Part shown: piece after piece, positions 1 through 9,395 of the stretch
Position numbering within the stretch: position 1 is the first letter of the stretch
Layout of the letters: each line of letters begins with the position of its first letter
Assembly: GCA_947258795.1 (NCBI GenBank)
Contig: CAMYJU010000015.1
Location: forward strand, 1 to 52,966
Source of the DNA: an uncultured Gammaproteobacteria bacterium
GTDB lineage: Bacteria; Pseudomonadota; Gammaproteobacteria; DRJJ01
DNA: 52,966 nt
Reading direction: 5' to 3'
The notes under the pieces: model-generated
What the model was told of the DNA's origin: nothing
The model's input: only the letters and a program-made list of their open reading frames with translations
The model's database searches: none
Made by a program: the position numbers and the translations under genes

Positions 1-2042
1 TGATGGCGATGATGGTCATTCCGTTGCCGCCGATCCTGCTGGATACCTTTTTCTCGTTCAGTATCGCGCTGGCGCTGACCGTGCTGATTGTCGGTATCTA
101 CGTCCAGCGGCCGCTGGACTTTGCTGTTTTTCCTGCCGTTTTGCTGGTGACCACGCTGTATCGACTGGCACTGAATGTGGCCTCGACCCGTATCGTATTG
201 CTGGAAGGCCATACCGGTAGCGACGCTGCCGGCAAGGTGATCGAGTCGTTTGGCGCGTTCGTAATCGGTGGTAATTATGCCGTTGGCCTGGTGGTATTTG
301 CAATCCTGGTGATTATCAACTTTGTCGTGGTGACCAAGGGTGCCGGGCGTATCGCCGAGGTGCGTGCACGCTTTACCCTGGATGCGATGCCGGGCAAGCA
401 AATGGCTATCGATGCCGACCTGAATGCCGGCATGTTGACCCAGGAGGAGGCCCGCGAGCGCCGCGAAGAGATTCGCAGCGAGGCCGATTTTTACGGCTCC
501 ATGGACGGTGCCAGCAAGTTTGTACGTGGTGACGCGGTTGCCGGCATCCTGATCCTGTTTATCAATATTATCGGTGGTCTGGCGATCGGCGTGGTGCAGC
601 ACGACCTGAGTTTTGCCGAGGCCATGCGCATCTACACCCTGCTGACCATCGGTGACGGCCTGGTCGCGCAGATCCCGGCACTGCTGATATCCTCCTCGGC
701 CGCGATTATTATCACCCGGGTTTCCAGCAAGAAGACCATGGGCGACCAGATGGTCCAGCAGCTGTTCTCGAACCCACGTGCACTGACTATTGCAGCGGCT
801 CTGGTTGGCATTATGGGTATCATCCCGGGTATGCCCAACCTGGCCTTCCTGACCCTGGCGGTGGTCCTCGGCGGCGCGGCCTGGTATTTCCGTGAACGGG
901 CCAGGGAGCGTGAGGCACAGGAACTGTTGCCACCGGAGCCGACTGAAGAACAGGCCAAACCCGAGCTTAAGGAACTGACCTGGGAAGATGTTCGTGCGGT
1001 CGACATGATCAGCCTGGAGGTGGGTTACCGTCTGATTCCGTTGGTCGACCGTAACCAGGGTGGTGAGCTGATGGCGCGTATTAAAGGGGTGCGCAAGAAA
1101 CTGTCGCAGGAGCTCGGCTTCCTGATCCAGGCCGTGCATATCCGCGACAACCTCGACCTGGGGCCGAATACCTACCGTATCCTGCTGCACGGGGTGCCGG
1201 TCGGTGAGGCCGAAATCTATCCGGATCGTGACATGGCGATCAACCCGGGCAAGGTGTTTGGAGCCGTGCAGGGGATCAGTACCCGTGACCCGGCGTTTGG
1301 CCTGGAGGCGATGTGGATCGATCCGAACCAGCGTGAACAGGCGCAAACCCTAGGTTATACCGTGGTCGACGCGAGCACGGTAGTGGCCACCCATCTGAGC
1401 CATATCCTGCAGACCAGCGCGCATGAGCTGCTCGGTCACGAAGAAGTGCAGAAAATGCTGGATGTACTGTCGCAGACTGCACCGAAGCTGGTCGAGGACC
1501 TGGTACCGAAGACTCTGTCCATCGGCATCATCCTGAAGGTGCTACAGAACCTGCTGCAGGAACAGATTCCGATCCGTGATATGCGCACAATCGCCGAAGC
1601 CTTGGCGGAGCAGGCGACCATGAGTCAAGACCCCGTCACCCTGACGGCAGCAGTGCGAAATGCACTGGGTCGATTAATTGTCCAGCATATCAATGGGATG
1701 GGGCCGGAGCTGGCGGTAATGACACTGGATCCGGCGCTGGAACAGATATTGCAGCAGTCTCTACAGACTGGTGGAGAAGGTGGCATGGGGTTGGAGCCCG
1801 GGCTGACCGAGCAGCTCCGTCAGTCGCTGACCCAGCAGACCGGCGAACAGGAGGCCAGGGGACAAGCGGCGATCCTGATGGTATCGCCACTGCTACGAAA
1901 CTGGTTGGCACGGATGTTCAGGCATGCGATACCCGGTTTGCATATTTTATCGTACACCGAGGTACCGGATAACAAGAGCATCAAGGTGATCGCCAGTATT
2001 GGTCAGATGATGAACGAACCGCAGGCCGTCCCGGCACAGTGA
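1..2042 (+). CDS. flhA: Flagellar export gate protein FlhA (5' partial)
   Basis: FlhA is the large inner-membrane protein of the flagellar type III export gate; its cytoplasmic ring docks chaperone-substrate complexes. The frame is open to the left edge, and the first visible residues (MAMMVIPLPPILLD) fall inside the first membrane segment of the family, so about 15-25 N-terminal residues are missing. Visible are hydrophobic helices over about residues 1-305, the FHIPEP-family motif RIAEVRARFTLDAMPGKQ near residue 115, and the long cytoplasmic domain from about residue 320 to the end. It is followed by flhF after 33 nt in the same direction, as in Pseudomonas. Identification is firm; only the start is outside the window. 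Confidence 0.97.
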   Translation, partial: MAMMVIPLPPILLDTFFSFSIALALTVLIVGIYVQRPLDFAVFPAVLLVTTLYRLALNVASTRIVLLEGHTGSDAAGKVIESFGAFVIGGNYAVGLVVFAILVIINFVVVTKGAGRIAEVRARFTLDAMPGKQMAIDADLNAGMLTQEEARERREEIRSEADFYGSMDGASKFVRGDAVAGILILFINIIGGLAIGVVQHDLSFAEAMRIYTLLTIGDGLVAQIPALLISSSAAIIITRVSSKKTMGDQMVQQLFSNPRALTIAAALVGIMGIIPGMPNLAFLTLAVVLGGAAWYFRERAREREAQELLPPEPTEEQAKPELKELTWEDVRAVDMISLEVGYRLIPLVDRNQGGELMARIKGVRKKLSQELGFLIQAVHIRDNLDLGPNTYRILLHGVPVGEAEIYPDRDMAINPGKVFGAVQGISTRDPAFGLEAMWIDPNQREQAQTLGYTVVDASTVVATHLSHILQTSAHELLGHEEVQKMLDVLSQTAPKLVEDLVPKTLSIGIILKVLQNLLQEQIPIRDMRTIAEALAEQATMSQDPVTLTAAVRNALGRLIVQHINGMGPELAVMTLDPALEQILQQSLQTGGEGGMGLEPGLTEQLRQSLTQQTGEQEARGQAAILMVSPLLRNWLARMFRHAIPGLHILSYTEVPDNKSIKVIASIGQMMNEPQAVPAQ

Positions 2043-2075
2043 CGGCGGATGAACAGGTAGGGCAGAGGTCAAGGC

Positions 2076-3326
2076 ATGAAAATAAAACGTTTCTTTGCTC
2101 CTGATATGCGTCAGGCGATCAAGATGATCCGCGAAACCCAGGGCGAGGATGCAGTCATCCTGTCCAACCGCAAGGTGGAGGGCGGTATCGAGATCGTGTC
2201 AGCGGTCGATTATGACTCCAGCCTGTTTCAGGACGTCAATCCGGCGGCTGCTGACGTGACGAGCCAGACTAGCGATTCGTCTGCGGAACATGCGTCGGGT
2301 GTTGCAGGAATTGAAGAACCTGTTGTGGCTGACGAGCCTGTTACTGGCAACCAGAACCAGTCTGCCGCAATCGAGTGGTCACAGGATCCGGCGATTATCG
2401 AAATGCGCAACGAGCTGAAAAACATGCGCGGCGTACTCGAACACCAGTTAAAGAACATGGCCCTGTCCGACCTGGAACGTAGCCAGCCCGAGGCCCCAGA
2501 ACTGGTTAGTCGTCTGATGACCATGGACTTTTCCCGCGAGATGGCCATCGAGCTGATCAAGGGCATGAAACCGGCGAAGCATATCGACGATGCCTGGAAA
2601 GCAACCTTGATGCAACTGGCCCGTCAACTCGAACCGGGCAATGAAAATATTCTTGATCATGGCGGCATCGTTGCGCTGATCGGTGCAACCGGTGTTGGCA
2701 AGACCACCACGGTTGCGAAACTGGCTGCGCGTTTCGCATTACGCCACGGCCAGCAAAACTTGGTGCTGATCTCAACTGACCGCTACCGTATCGGTGCCCA
2801 CGATCACCTGGTGACCTATGGGCGCCTGCTGGGTGTGCCAACCTGCCAGGCCAACAACCAGACCGAACTGAAAGACCTGTTGCAGGATCATGCGGACAAG
2901 CGCCTGGTGCTGATCGATACCGCTGGCATGAGCCAGCGTGACATGCGCCTGAGTGAACAACTGGATACCCTGAATACCAGCGGCCGCGATATTCGTAAAT
3001 ACCTGGTCATGGCAGCCAATGCGCAGAGGGGTGTCCTGCTGCAAACCGTCAAGGCCTTCTCCCGTATCCCGCTGGCCGGCTGCATCCTGACCAAGCTGGA
3101 CGAAGCTATTTCGATTGGTGGAGCACTGGAGGCCGTGATCCGTCACAAACTACCACTGACCTACACCAGCGATGGCCAGCGGGTGCCCGAAGATATCCAG
3201 CCGGCCCGTATCCATACCCTGATCACGCATGCCTTGTCAGCATTGCATAGTGATCATGAGCAGTTACACCAGGCAGCATCCATGAATCATTCAGGTAACG
3301 GACACAGTGCACATGCTTATGTCTGA
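2076..3326 (+). CDS. flhF: Flagellar biosynthesis GTPase FlhF
   Basis: FlhF is an SRP-type GTPase that marks the cell pole for flagellum assembly. The 416-aa protein starts MKIKRFFAPDMRQAI, the usual FlhF start, has a poorly conserved acidic middle (about residues 50-110), and then an NG domain with P-loop GATGVGKTT at about residue 203, DTAGM (G3) near 288 and TKLDE (G4) near 344. The ATG is preceded by a GAGG ribosome site. It overlaps the flhG start by a few nucleotides, which suggests translational coupling. FlhF and FlhG act together: FlhG stimulates FlhF GTPase activity and limits flagellar number. Confidence 0.96.
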   Translation: MKIKRFFAPDMRQAIKMIRETQGEDAVILSNRKVEGGIEIVSAVDYDSSLFQDVNPAAADVTSQTSDSSAEHASGVAGIEEPVVADEPVTGNQNQSAAIEWSQDPAIIEMRNELKNMRGVLEHQLKNMALSDLERSQPEAPELVSRLMTMDFSREMAIELIKGMKPAKHIDDAWKATLMQLARQLEPGNENILDHGGIVALIGATGVGKTTTVAKLAARFALRHGQQNLVLISTDRYRIGAHDHLVTYGRLLGVPTCQANNQTELKDLLQDHADKRLVLIDTAGMSQRDMRLSEQLDTLNTSGRDIRKYLVMAANAQRGVLLQTVKAFSRIPLAGCILTKLDEAISIGGALEAVIRHKLPLTYTSDGQRVPEDIQPARIHTLITHALSALHSDHEQLHQAASMNHSGNGHSAHAYV

Positions 3327-4203
3327 CAGTCATTACTATGATCAGGCAGCCGGGCTGCGGACTATTACCGAACCGAAGCCGGTACAGGTGATCGCGGTCA
3401 CCAGTGGCAAGGGCGGGGTTGGCAAGACCAATATATCGGTCAACCTGGCCATGTCATTGAGCATGCTGGGCCGCTCAGTGATGCTGATGGACGCCGACCT
3501 CGGGTTGGCCAATGTTGATGTGATGCTGGGTCTGAAGCCGGCCTACAATCTTTCGCATGTCATCAGGGGCGAGCGCTCCCTGGACGAAGTCATCATCGAA
3601 GGGCAGCAGGGGCTGAAGATAGTACCGGCCGCCTCCGGCATCAAACTGATGGCCGATCTGGATCCGATGGAACACGTCGGTCTGATCCGTGCGTTCAGCG
3701 AGCTAAGCTGCGATCTGGATACGCTGATCGTGGATACCGCGGCCGGGATAGCCGACAGTGTGGTGAGTTTCACCAAGGCTGCCCAGGAAGTGATCGTGGT
3801 AGTCTGTGATGAGCCGGCATCGATTACCGATGCCTACGCCTTGATCAAGGTGCTGAATATGGATCATGGCGTGCAGCGCTTCCATATCCTCAGCAATATG
3901 ACCCATTCAGCCCAGGAAGGTCACAACCTGTACAGCAAACTGACACGGGTGACCGACCATTACCTGGACGCAACCCTCAGTTTCATGGGCTCGGTCCCGT
4001 ACGATGACTACTTACGCAAGGCGATCAAGCGCCAGAAACCGGTAGTCGAGTCGTACCCACGCAGCCGGGCATCCATGGCATTCAAGAATTTGGCCACCAA
4101 GGCCGATAAATGGCCCAGACCGGAAGCGGCGACGGGCAACCTGGAATTTTTTGTGGAGCGGTTGATTCGCTCCTCCACTCGTCAGGCGGAGACGATTACA
4201 TGA
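3319..4203 (+). CDS. flhG: Flagellar number regulator FlhG/FleN (MinD-like ATPase)
   Basis: A ParA/MinD-family ATPase that controls flagellar number together with FlhF. The deviant Walker A motif TSGKGGVGKTN lies at about residues 28-38, and the MLMDADLGLANVD stretch (Walker A', switch I) is typical of FlhG/FleN. The C terminus is basic. The start is uncertain: in-frame GTG 3307, ATG 3313 and ATG 3319 all precede MSDSHYYDQ. I chose 3319, giving 294 aa and an 8-nt overlap with flhF; none of the candidates has a strong ribosome site. The stop overlaps the fliA start as ATGA. Called FleN in Pseudomonas and YlxH in some annotations. Confidence 0.94.
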   Translation: MSDSHYYDQAAGLRTITEPKPVQVIAVTSGKGGVGKTNISVNLAMSLSMLGRSVMLMDADLGLANVDVMLGLKPAYNLSHVIRGERSLDEVIIEGQQGLKIVPAASGIKLMADLDPMEHVGLIRAFSELSCDLDTLIVDTAAGIADSVVSFTKAAQEVIVVVCDEPASITDAYALIKVLNMDHGVQRFHILSNMTHSAQEGHNLYSKLTRVTDHYLDATLSFMGSVPYDDYLRKAIKRQKPVVESYPRSRASMAFKNLATKADKWPRPEAATGNLEFFVERLIRSSTRQAETIT

Positions 4204-4943
4204 ACGGATATGCCATGTACGCAACTACGGATGAAACAGGCCAGAACGATCTGGTAACAGAACATGTGGCCCTGGTAAACAGAATCGCTTATCACATGGT
4301 CAGTCGCTTGCCACCGAATGTGCAGGTCGACGACCTGGTACAGGCAGGCATGATTGGTCTGCTGGAGGCGGCGCGGAACTACAACCCTTCACAGGGTGCC
4401 AGTTTTGAGACCTACGCGGGTATCCGCATACGGGGATCCATGCTGGATGAGATACGTCGCCTGGACTGGACGCCGAGATCGGTACACCGCAAGGTGCGTA
4501 TGGTGTCCGAGGCGGTGCGCCAGATTGAGAATGACAAGGGTCGTGATGCGCGTGATCACGAAGTGGCGGAGATACTGGAACTGTCATTGGAAGAGTATCA
4601 CAAGATACTGCAGGATGCGGCCGGATGCCGGGTGTTCAGTTTTGAAGACATGAACAGCATGGGTGAAGACCATGAGCCTGGTATGAGTGACGAGAATTCG
4701 GGCCCGCTGGAATGTTTGCAGAACGAAGATTTCAGGCACAATCTGTCTGAATCCATTTCGACTCTGCCGGAACGTGAAAGACTGGTGATGTCCCTCTATT
4801 ACGACGAGGAACTAAACCTGCGTGAGATTGGAGATGTACTGGGTGTCAGTGAGTCCCGTGTCTGCCAGATACATGGGCAGGCTTTAATCAGACTGCGTGC
4901 GCGCATGCAGGAGTGGTTCCCCAAAAATGAAGGTCAGGACTAG
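4200..4943 (+). CDS. fliA: RNA polymerase sigma-28 factor FliA
   Basis: Sigma factor for late flagellar and chemotaxis genes. Region 2 is seen in the stretch around DDLVQAGMIGLLEA and FETYAGIRIRGSMLDEIR, and region 4 in LPERERLVMSLYYDEELNLREIG plus SESRVCQIHGQALIRLR, all characteristic of the FliA/WhiG group. The start at 4200 gives MNGYAMYATTDE and a 4-nt ATGA overlap with flhG, with GGAG 8 nt upstream; this fits better than the longer frame from 4110, which would extend 90 nt into flhG. The length of 247 aa is normal. Several promoters in this window match its recognition sequence (listed separately). Confidence 0.96.
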   Translation: MNGYAMYATTDETGQNDLVTEHVALVNRIAYHMVSRLPPNVQVDDLVQAGMIGLLEAARNYNPSQGASFETYAGIRIRGSMLDEIRRLDWTPRSVHRKVRMVSEAVRQIENDKGRDARDHEVAEILELSLEEYHKILQDAAGCRVFSFEDMNSMGEDHEPGMSDENSGPLECLQNEDFRHNLSESISTLPERERLVMSLYYDEELNLREIGDVLGVSESRVCQIHGQALIRLRARMQEWFPKNEGQD

Positions 4944-4982
4944 CTTAGATGATTATGGAAATATGTAGTGTAGGAGGCTGCT

Positions 4983-5363
4983 TTGGATAAGAACATGAAA
5001 ATCCTGGTGGTGGATGATTTTTCCACCATGCGACGTATTATCAAAAACCTGCTCAGGGATCTGGGTTTCAATAATACCCAGGAGGCTGATGACGGCAAGA
5101 CGGCATTGCCTATGTTACAGGGCGGCGAATTTGATTTTCTGGTAACCGACTGGAACATGCCGGGTATGACCGGTATCGACCTGCTCAAGGCGGTCCGCGC
5201 CGATGAGAAACTGGTCACCCTGCCGGTGCTGATGGTTACTGCCGAGTCCAAGCGCGAGCAGATTGTTGAGGCGGCCCAGGCCGGTGTGAATGGTTACATT
5301 GTCAAGCCATTTACAGCGACAACGCTGAGCGAAAAGATTGAAAAAATCTTTGAACGCGGCTGA
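4983..5363 (+). CDS. cheY: Chemotaxis response regulator CheY
   Basis: Single-domain receiver that, when phosphorylated by CheA, binds the flagellar switch. The 126-aa protein has the acidic pair near D11/D12, phosphoacceptor D56 in VTDWNMPG, the conserved Thr/Ala of MVTAESK and the Lys of YIVKPF. The start is most likely the TTG at 4983, because AGGAGG ends 5 nt upstream of it, whereas the first ATG (4995) lies 17 nt from that site; the protein then begins [12 protein letters not shown]. It follows fliA by 39 nt and precedes cheZ by 13 nt. Confidence 0.96.
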   Translation: MDKNMKILVVDDFSTMRRIIKNLLRDLGFNNTQEADDGKTALPMLQGGEFDFLVTDWNMPGMTGIDLLKAVRADEKLVTLPVLMVTAESKREQIVEAAQAGVNGYIVKPFTATTLSEKIEKIFERG

Positions 5364-5376
5364 GTATGGAGCACGC

Positions 5377-6114
5377 ATGACAACAGAGCATAATAAAGCA
5401 ACCATCGACAAGGCTCAGGAGCTGATTTCAGCTCTTGAACAGAACGATAAAACTTCCATCGATTCTTTGCTGGATGAACTGACAAAACAGCGCGAGACGC
5501 AGTTGTTCCAGGAGCTGGGCAAGCTGACACGAGAGTTGCATGAATCCATGAGCAACTTCAAACTCGATGCACGCATATCAGACCTAACCGAACAGGATAT
5601 ACCGGATGCGAAGGAGCGTTTGAACTATGTCATTACCATGACAGAGGACTCGGCCAACAGAACCATGGATGCCGTGGAAGCGGCGTTGCCAGTCTCAGAG
5701 AACATCAAGAATCGTGCGAACGAATTGCATAACGAGTGGACCCGTTTTCGGGAACGGGATATGAACGTTGACCAGTTTCGCCAGTTGAGCACTGACCTGG
5801 ATAACTTCTTTCCGTTGATAAATGAAGGCAGCACCATGGTGCATGATCATCTGAACAAAATCCTGTTGGCCCAGGATTTCCAGGACCTGACCGGGCAGAT
5901 TATCCGGCGCGTGATTACGCTGGTACAGGATGTCGAAACCAGCCTGGTCGACCTGATCAAGATTGCCGGCAAGCGCATGGCACCGGTAGAGACTGATCAG
6001 GAGGTCGATAAAATCAAGGCAGAAGGGCCGCAGATCCAGGGCCTGGATGATGCAAATGATATCGTATCAGGTCAGGATGATGTGGATGACCTGTTATCCA
6101 GTTTGGGGTTTTAA
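5377..6114 (+). CDS. cheZ: Protein phosphatase CheZ
   Basis: CheZ removes phosphate from CheY-P. The 245-aa protein is mainly helical, with the catalytic motif in HLNKILLAQDFQDLTGQ (active-site Gln in the DFQDLTGQ segment, about residue 168) and the C-terminal CheY-binding helix DDVDDLLSSLGF. I chose ATG 5377 (MTTEHNKA), preceded by GGAG; an earlier in-frame ATG at 5338 would overlap cheY by 26 nt and has no ribosome site. cheA follows with a 12-nt gap. Confidence 0.95.
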   Translation: MTTEHNKATIDKAQELISALEQNDKTSIDSLLDELTKQRETQLFQELGKLTRELHESMSNFKLDARISDLTEQDIPDAKERLNYVITMTEDSANRTMDAVEAALPVSENIKNRANELHNEWTRFRERDMNVDQFRQLSTDLDNFFPLINEGSTMVHDHLNKILLAQDFQDLTGQIIRRVITLVQDVETSLVDLIKIAGKRMAPVETDQEVDKIKAEGPQIQGLDDANDIVSGQDDVDDLLSSLGF

Positions 6115-6126
6115 AGGAGCCGGAGC

Positions 6127-8265
6127 ATGAGTGCAACACTGGACACAGAGGACGAGATCTTACAGGATTTTCTGGTCGAGGCCGGTGAGATTCTGGAGCT
6201 ACTCGGCGAACAGCTGGTGGACCTGGAAAAGACACCGGAGGACATGGACCTGCTGAATGCCATTTTCCGTGGCTTTCATACGGTCAAGGGCGGGGCCGGG
6301 TTCCTGTCACTGGAGGCCATGGTAGAGATCTGTCATCGTGCTGAAGACGTATTCAATATTCTGCGCAACGGTGAAATGACACTTACCCCCAGCATGATGG
6401 ATCACTTCCTGAAAGTGCTGGATATCCTGCATGAACAGTTTGACCAGATTAACAATGGCGAGATGCCTGCTGATGCTGATGCCGATCTGCTTGCGGTCCT
6501 GGATGCGATGACACGCGGGGAGACGCCTGAAGCGGCCCCGGAAGCGGCTGTACAAGAGCCGGCAGCTGACGATCAGGCCGATGCCGAATTCGAACAGATG
6601 ATCGCCGGTATGGATGAAGCGCAAGCCGATGCTGACACACCTGCAGCGGGCTCGGACGTAATTACTGAAGAGGAATTTGATAACCTGCTGGATGAATTGC
6701 ATGGCAAGGGCAAGGGCCCTACCAGTGAAACCGACAAAGCGACAGCAGAGCCGAAGTCGGATGAAATCAGCGAAGATGAATTTGATGCTCTGCTGGATGA
6801 GTTGCACGGCAAGGGCAAGGGGCCGACAGCAAAGTCTGCCAAGGCTGAAGATGAGAAAAAGTCTGACGAGATAAACGAAGAGGAATTTGATGCGCTGCTG
6901 GATCAGTTGCATGGCAAGGGCAAGGGGCCTACTGCCGGCAAGTCGACGCCGTCCAAAGCTGAAGCTGTTAGTGCGGCGCAGCCGGAAAAACCGGCCGAGT
7001 CCGAACCTGCCAAGGTCTCGGAACAGAAACCGGCTCCAAAGAAAGCAGCGGCCAAAAAGGCGGATGCGGGTGCGGCCGGTAAACAACCGGTTAAAACAGT
7101 CGATACTACGGTGCGTGTCGATACCAAGCGCCTGGACGACATCATGAATATGGTCGGCGAACTGGTACTGGTCAGGAACCGCCTGGACAATCTCGAGGCC
7201 AGTCTCGGCAACGAGGATATCAGCAAGGCTGTGTCCAATCTGGACGTAGTGACATCTGATCTGCAGGCGGCCGTAATGAAGACACGCATGCAGCCGGTCA
7301 AAAAGGTTTTCGGTCGCTTCCCGCGTGTGGTACGTGACCTGGCCCGTAGCCTGAACAAGGAAATCGAACTGGTGATGGTCGGCGAAGACACCGACCTGGA
7401 CAAGAACCTGGTCGAGGAGCTGGCCGATCCGTTGATCCACCTGGTGCGTAACTCGGTAGATCATGGTATCGAGGTGCCGGACGATCGTGAAAAGGCCGGC
7501 AAACCACGTACCGGCACCATTACCCTGTCCGCATCGCAAGAAGGTGATCATATCCAGTTGACTATTGTTGACGATGGTGGCGGCATGGACCCGGATAGTC
7601 TGCGCAAGATCGCAGTTGAAAAAGGTGTGCTGGACCAGGAAAGTGCCGCACGTCTTGAGGACCGGGAGTGTTATGCATTAATTTTCGCGCCCGGGTTCTC
7701 GACCAAGAAAGAGATATCAGATGTGTCTGGCCGTGGTGTTGGTATGGATGTGGTCAAGACACGCATCGCAAAGTTGAATGGTACGATCGATATCGACTCG
7801 ATCAAGGATACCGGCACCACGATTACGATCAAACTGCCGTTGACCCTGGCCATCATGCCGACCCTGATGGTCGGAGTAGGTGAAAGAATGTATGCGCTGC
7901 CGCTGACCAGTGTCAGCGAGATTTTCCAGCTCGAAGAGAATACGACCAATATCGTAGACGGTCAGCTGGTGGTGATGGTGCGCAACAGGGCCATGCCCTT
8001 GTTCTATCTGAATGAATGGCTGGTAACCGATCCATCAGAACGAGACAATAGCGGTGAGCAACAGGTCGTGGTCACTCATGTCGCCAATCAGCGTGTCGGT
8101 TTTGTCGTCAACGCCGTAGTCGGGCAGGAAGAAGTGGTGATCAAGCCGCTGGGTGCAGTATTGCGTGGCTTGCCCGGTTTTGCCGGTGCCACGATTACCG
8201 GTGATGGTTGTATCGCGTTGATACTGGACGTGCCCAGCCTGATGAAGGCGCATGGCAAGGGCTGA
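6127..8265 (+). CDS. cheA: Chemotaxis histidine kinase CheA
   Basis: Sensor kinase of the chemoreceptor array; it phosphorylates CheY and CheB. Domain order over 712 aa: Hpt/P1 (about 1-105, phospho-His H51 in FHTVKGGAGF); an acidic then Ala/Lys/Pro-rich linker (about 110-340) with three exact-period 35-aa repeats at residues 179-283; P3 dimerisation (about 345-400); HATPase/P4 with LVRNSVDHGIE (N box), DDGGGMD (G1) and GRGVGMDVV (G2); and a CheW-like P5 (about 575-705). I see no obvious folded P2 (CheY-binding) domain; the repeats occupy that place. The ribosome site is AAAGGAG. cheB follows after 31 nt. Confidence 0.96.
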   Translation: MSATLDTEDEILQDFLVEAGEILELLGEQLVDLEKTPEDMDLLNAIFRGFHTVKGGAGFLSLEAMVEICHRAEDVFNILRNGEMTLTPSMMDHFLKVLDILHEQFDQINNGEMPADADADLLAVLDAMTRGETPEAAPEAAVQEPAADDQADAEFEQMIAGMDEAQADADTPAAGSDVITEEEFDNLLDELHGKGKGPTSETDKATAEPKSDEISEDEFDALLDELHGKGKGPTAKSAKAEDEKKSDEINEEEFDALLDQLHGKGKGPTAGKSTPSKAEAVSAAQPEKPAESEPAKVSEQKPAPKKAAAKKADAGAAGKQPVKTVDTTVRVDTKRLDDIMNMVGELVLVRNRLDNLEASLGNEDISKAVSNLDVVTSDLQAAVMKTRMQPVKKVFGRFPRVVRDLARSLNKEIELVMVGEDTDLDKNLVEELADPLIHLVRNSVDHGIEVPDDREKAGKPRTGTITLSASQEGDHIQLTIVDDGGGMDPDSLRKIAVEKGVLDQESAARLEDRECYALIFAPGFSTKKEISDVSGRGVGMDVVKTRIAKLNGTIDIDSIKDTGTTITIKLPLTLAIMPTLMVGVGERMYALPLTSVSEIFQLEENTTNIVDGQLVVMVRNRAMPLFYLNEWLVTDPSERDNSGEQQVVVTHVANQRVGFVVNAVVGQEEVVIKPLGAVLRGLPGFAGATITGDGCIALILDVPSLMKAHGKG
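6661..6975 (+). repeat. Three tandem 105-nt repeats inside cheA
   Basis: Copies start at 6661, 6766 and 6871, exactly 105 nt (35 codons) apart. Each encodes I-(T/S/N)-E-(E/D)-EFD-x-LLD-x-LHGKGKGPT followed by a more variable Lys/Ala/Glu-rich spacer. The motif half is strongly conserved and the spacer half is not, so selection seems to act on the short helical motif. Confidence 0.9.
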
Positions 8266-8296
8266 GTAGCGCGTGGACGAAAAGGGAGATTAGCGG

Positions 8297-9373
8297 GTGT
8301 CGGTGCGAGTTCTCGTAGTAGATGATTCCGGTTTCTTCCGCCGCCGTTTAACCGAGATGTTAAACAGTGACAAGAGACTGGAAGTCGTTGGTGAAGCAGC
8401 GAATGGTCAGGAAGCGATCGACCAGGCACGTAAGCTGAATCCGGATGTCATCACTATGGATATCGAAATGCCGGTTATGGACGGCATTACCGCAGTGCGC
8501 GAGATCATGAGGCGTACACCGGTTCCAATCATTATGTTCTCATCACTTTCACGCGAGGGTGCCCAGGCAACCTTTGATGCGATGGAAGCCGGTGCGCTGG
8601 ATTACCTGCCAAAGAACTTTGCGGATATCTCTGCCAAACGCGAGGAAGTTGCACAACTGTTGTGTGCCAGGGTATGGCAACTGGGTGCCAGTGGTCTGCC
8701 TCATAAACCGTCAGCTACTGCGCAAACCAAACCGGCCAGTACTTTGGCTACCAGGGTGGGTGCCGCTGCAACCGCAGCGCCACGCAGCAAGACACTGCGC
8801 AAGGGCCAGGTCAAGCTGGTCGCGATCGGTACCTCGACCGGTGGACCGGTGGCCTTGCAGGAAGTACTCACACGACTGCCGGCCGGTTATCCCTATCCGA
8901 TCCTGCTGATACAACACATGCCCGGCTCTTTCACACCGGCTTTCGCGAAGCGCCTGGACTCGATGTGCAAGATCAATGTCAAGGAAGCGACTGACGGCGA
9001 ATTACTGAAGCCGGGCACCGCCTATCTGGCACCTGGCGGCATGCAAATGACGCTCGCGGCCAAGGGTGGCAGTTACCGTGTACAGATCGAACCCGGCAGG
9101 CCAGGGCAGAACTACAAACCCTGCGTCGATATCACCTTTGACTCACTGGCCATGATCGCACCCGGTGCCATCCTGTCGGTCATATTAACCGGTATGGGTG
9201 CTGACGGAACGGAAGGAGCAAGAAGCCTGAAACAAGGTGGTTCGGTGGTATGGGCGCAGGATGAAGCTACCAGTGTAATCTATGGTATGCCGATGTCAGT
9301 GGCCAAGGCCGGGCTGGTTGACCGGGTATTGCCCCTGCAACGTATCGGGGAGGAGCTTGCGGGCCTGAACTAG
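8297..9373 (+). CDS. cheB: Chemotaxis methylesterase/glutamine deamidase CheB
   Basis: CheB removes methyl groups from chemoreceptors for adaptation. Receiver domain at residues 1-120 (VVDDSGFFRRR, phosphoacceptor D55 in MDIEMPVMDG), a Pro/Ala/Thr-rich linker (about 135-170), and a methylesterase domain with the catalytic triad visible as Ser in IGTSTGGPVAL, His in LIQHMP and Asp in TGMGADGTEGA. It starts at a GTG (8297) preceded by AGGGAG at good spacing. 358 aa is normal. No cheR partner lies in this window. Confidence 0.96.
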   Translation: MSVRVLVVDDSGFFRRRLTEMLNSDKRLEVVGEAANGQEAIDQARKLNPDVITMDIEMPVMDGITAVREIMRRTPVPIIMFSSLSREGAQATFDAMEAGALDYLPKNFADISAKREEVAQLLCARVWQLGASGLPHKPSATAQTKPASTLATRVGAAATAAPRSKTLRKGQVKLVAIGTSTGGPVALQEVLTRLPAGYPYPILLIQHMPGSFTPAFAKRLDSMCKINVKEATDGELLKPGTAYLAPGGMQMTLAAKGGSYRVQIEPGRPGQNYKPCVDITFDSLAMIAPGAILSVILTGMGADGTEGARSLKQGGSVVWAQDEATSVIYGMPMSVAKAGLVDRVLPLQRIGEELAGLN

Positions 9374-9395
9374 GCCTGTGCTGCTAGGTACGATG

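Noticed and set aside
4082-4109. TCAAG, 15 nt, GCCGATAA inside flhG, upstream of fliA
   Set aside because: Spacing is 15 rather than 14, it is inside coding sequence, and one or two perfect -10 octamers are expected by chance in this window. Possible autoregulatory promoter, but not strong enough to list.
6307-7551. Long antisense frame of 414 codons opposite cheA
   Set aside because: It is a mirror of the cheA codon use and its repeats (Arg/Phe/Leu-rich product), with no ribosome site or recognisable domain.
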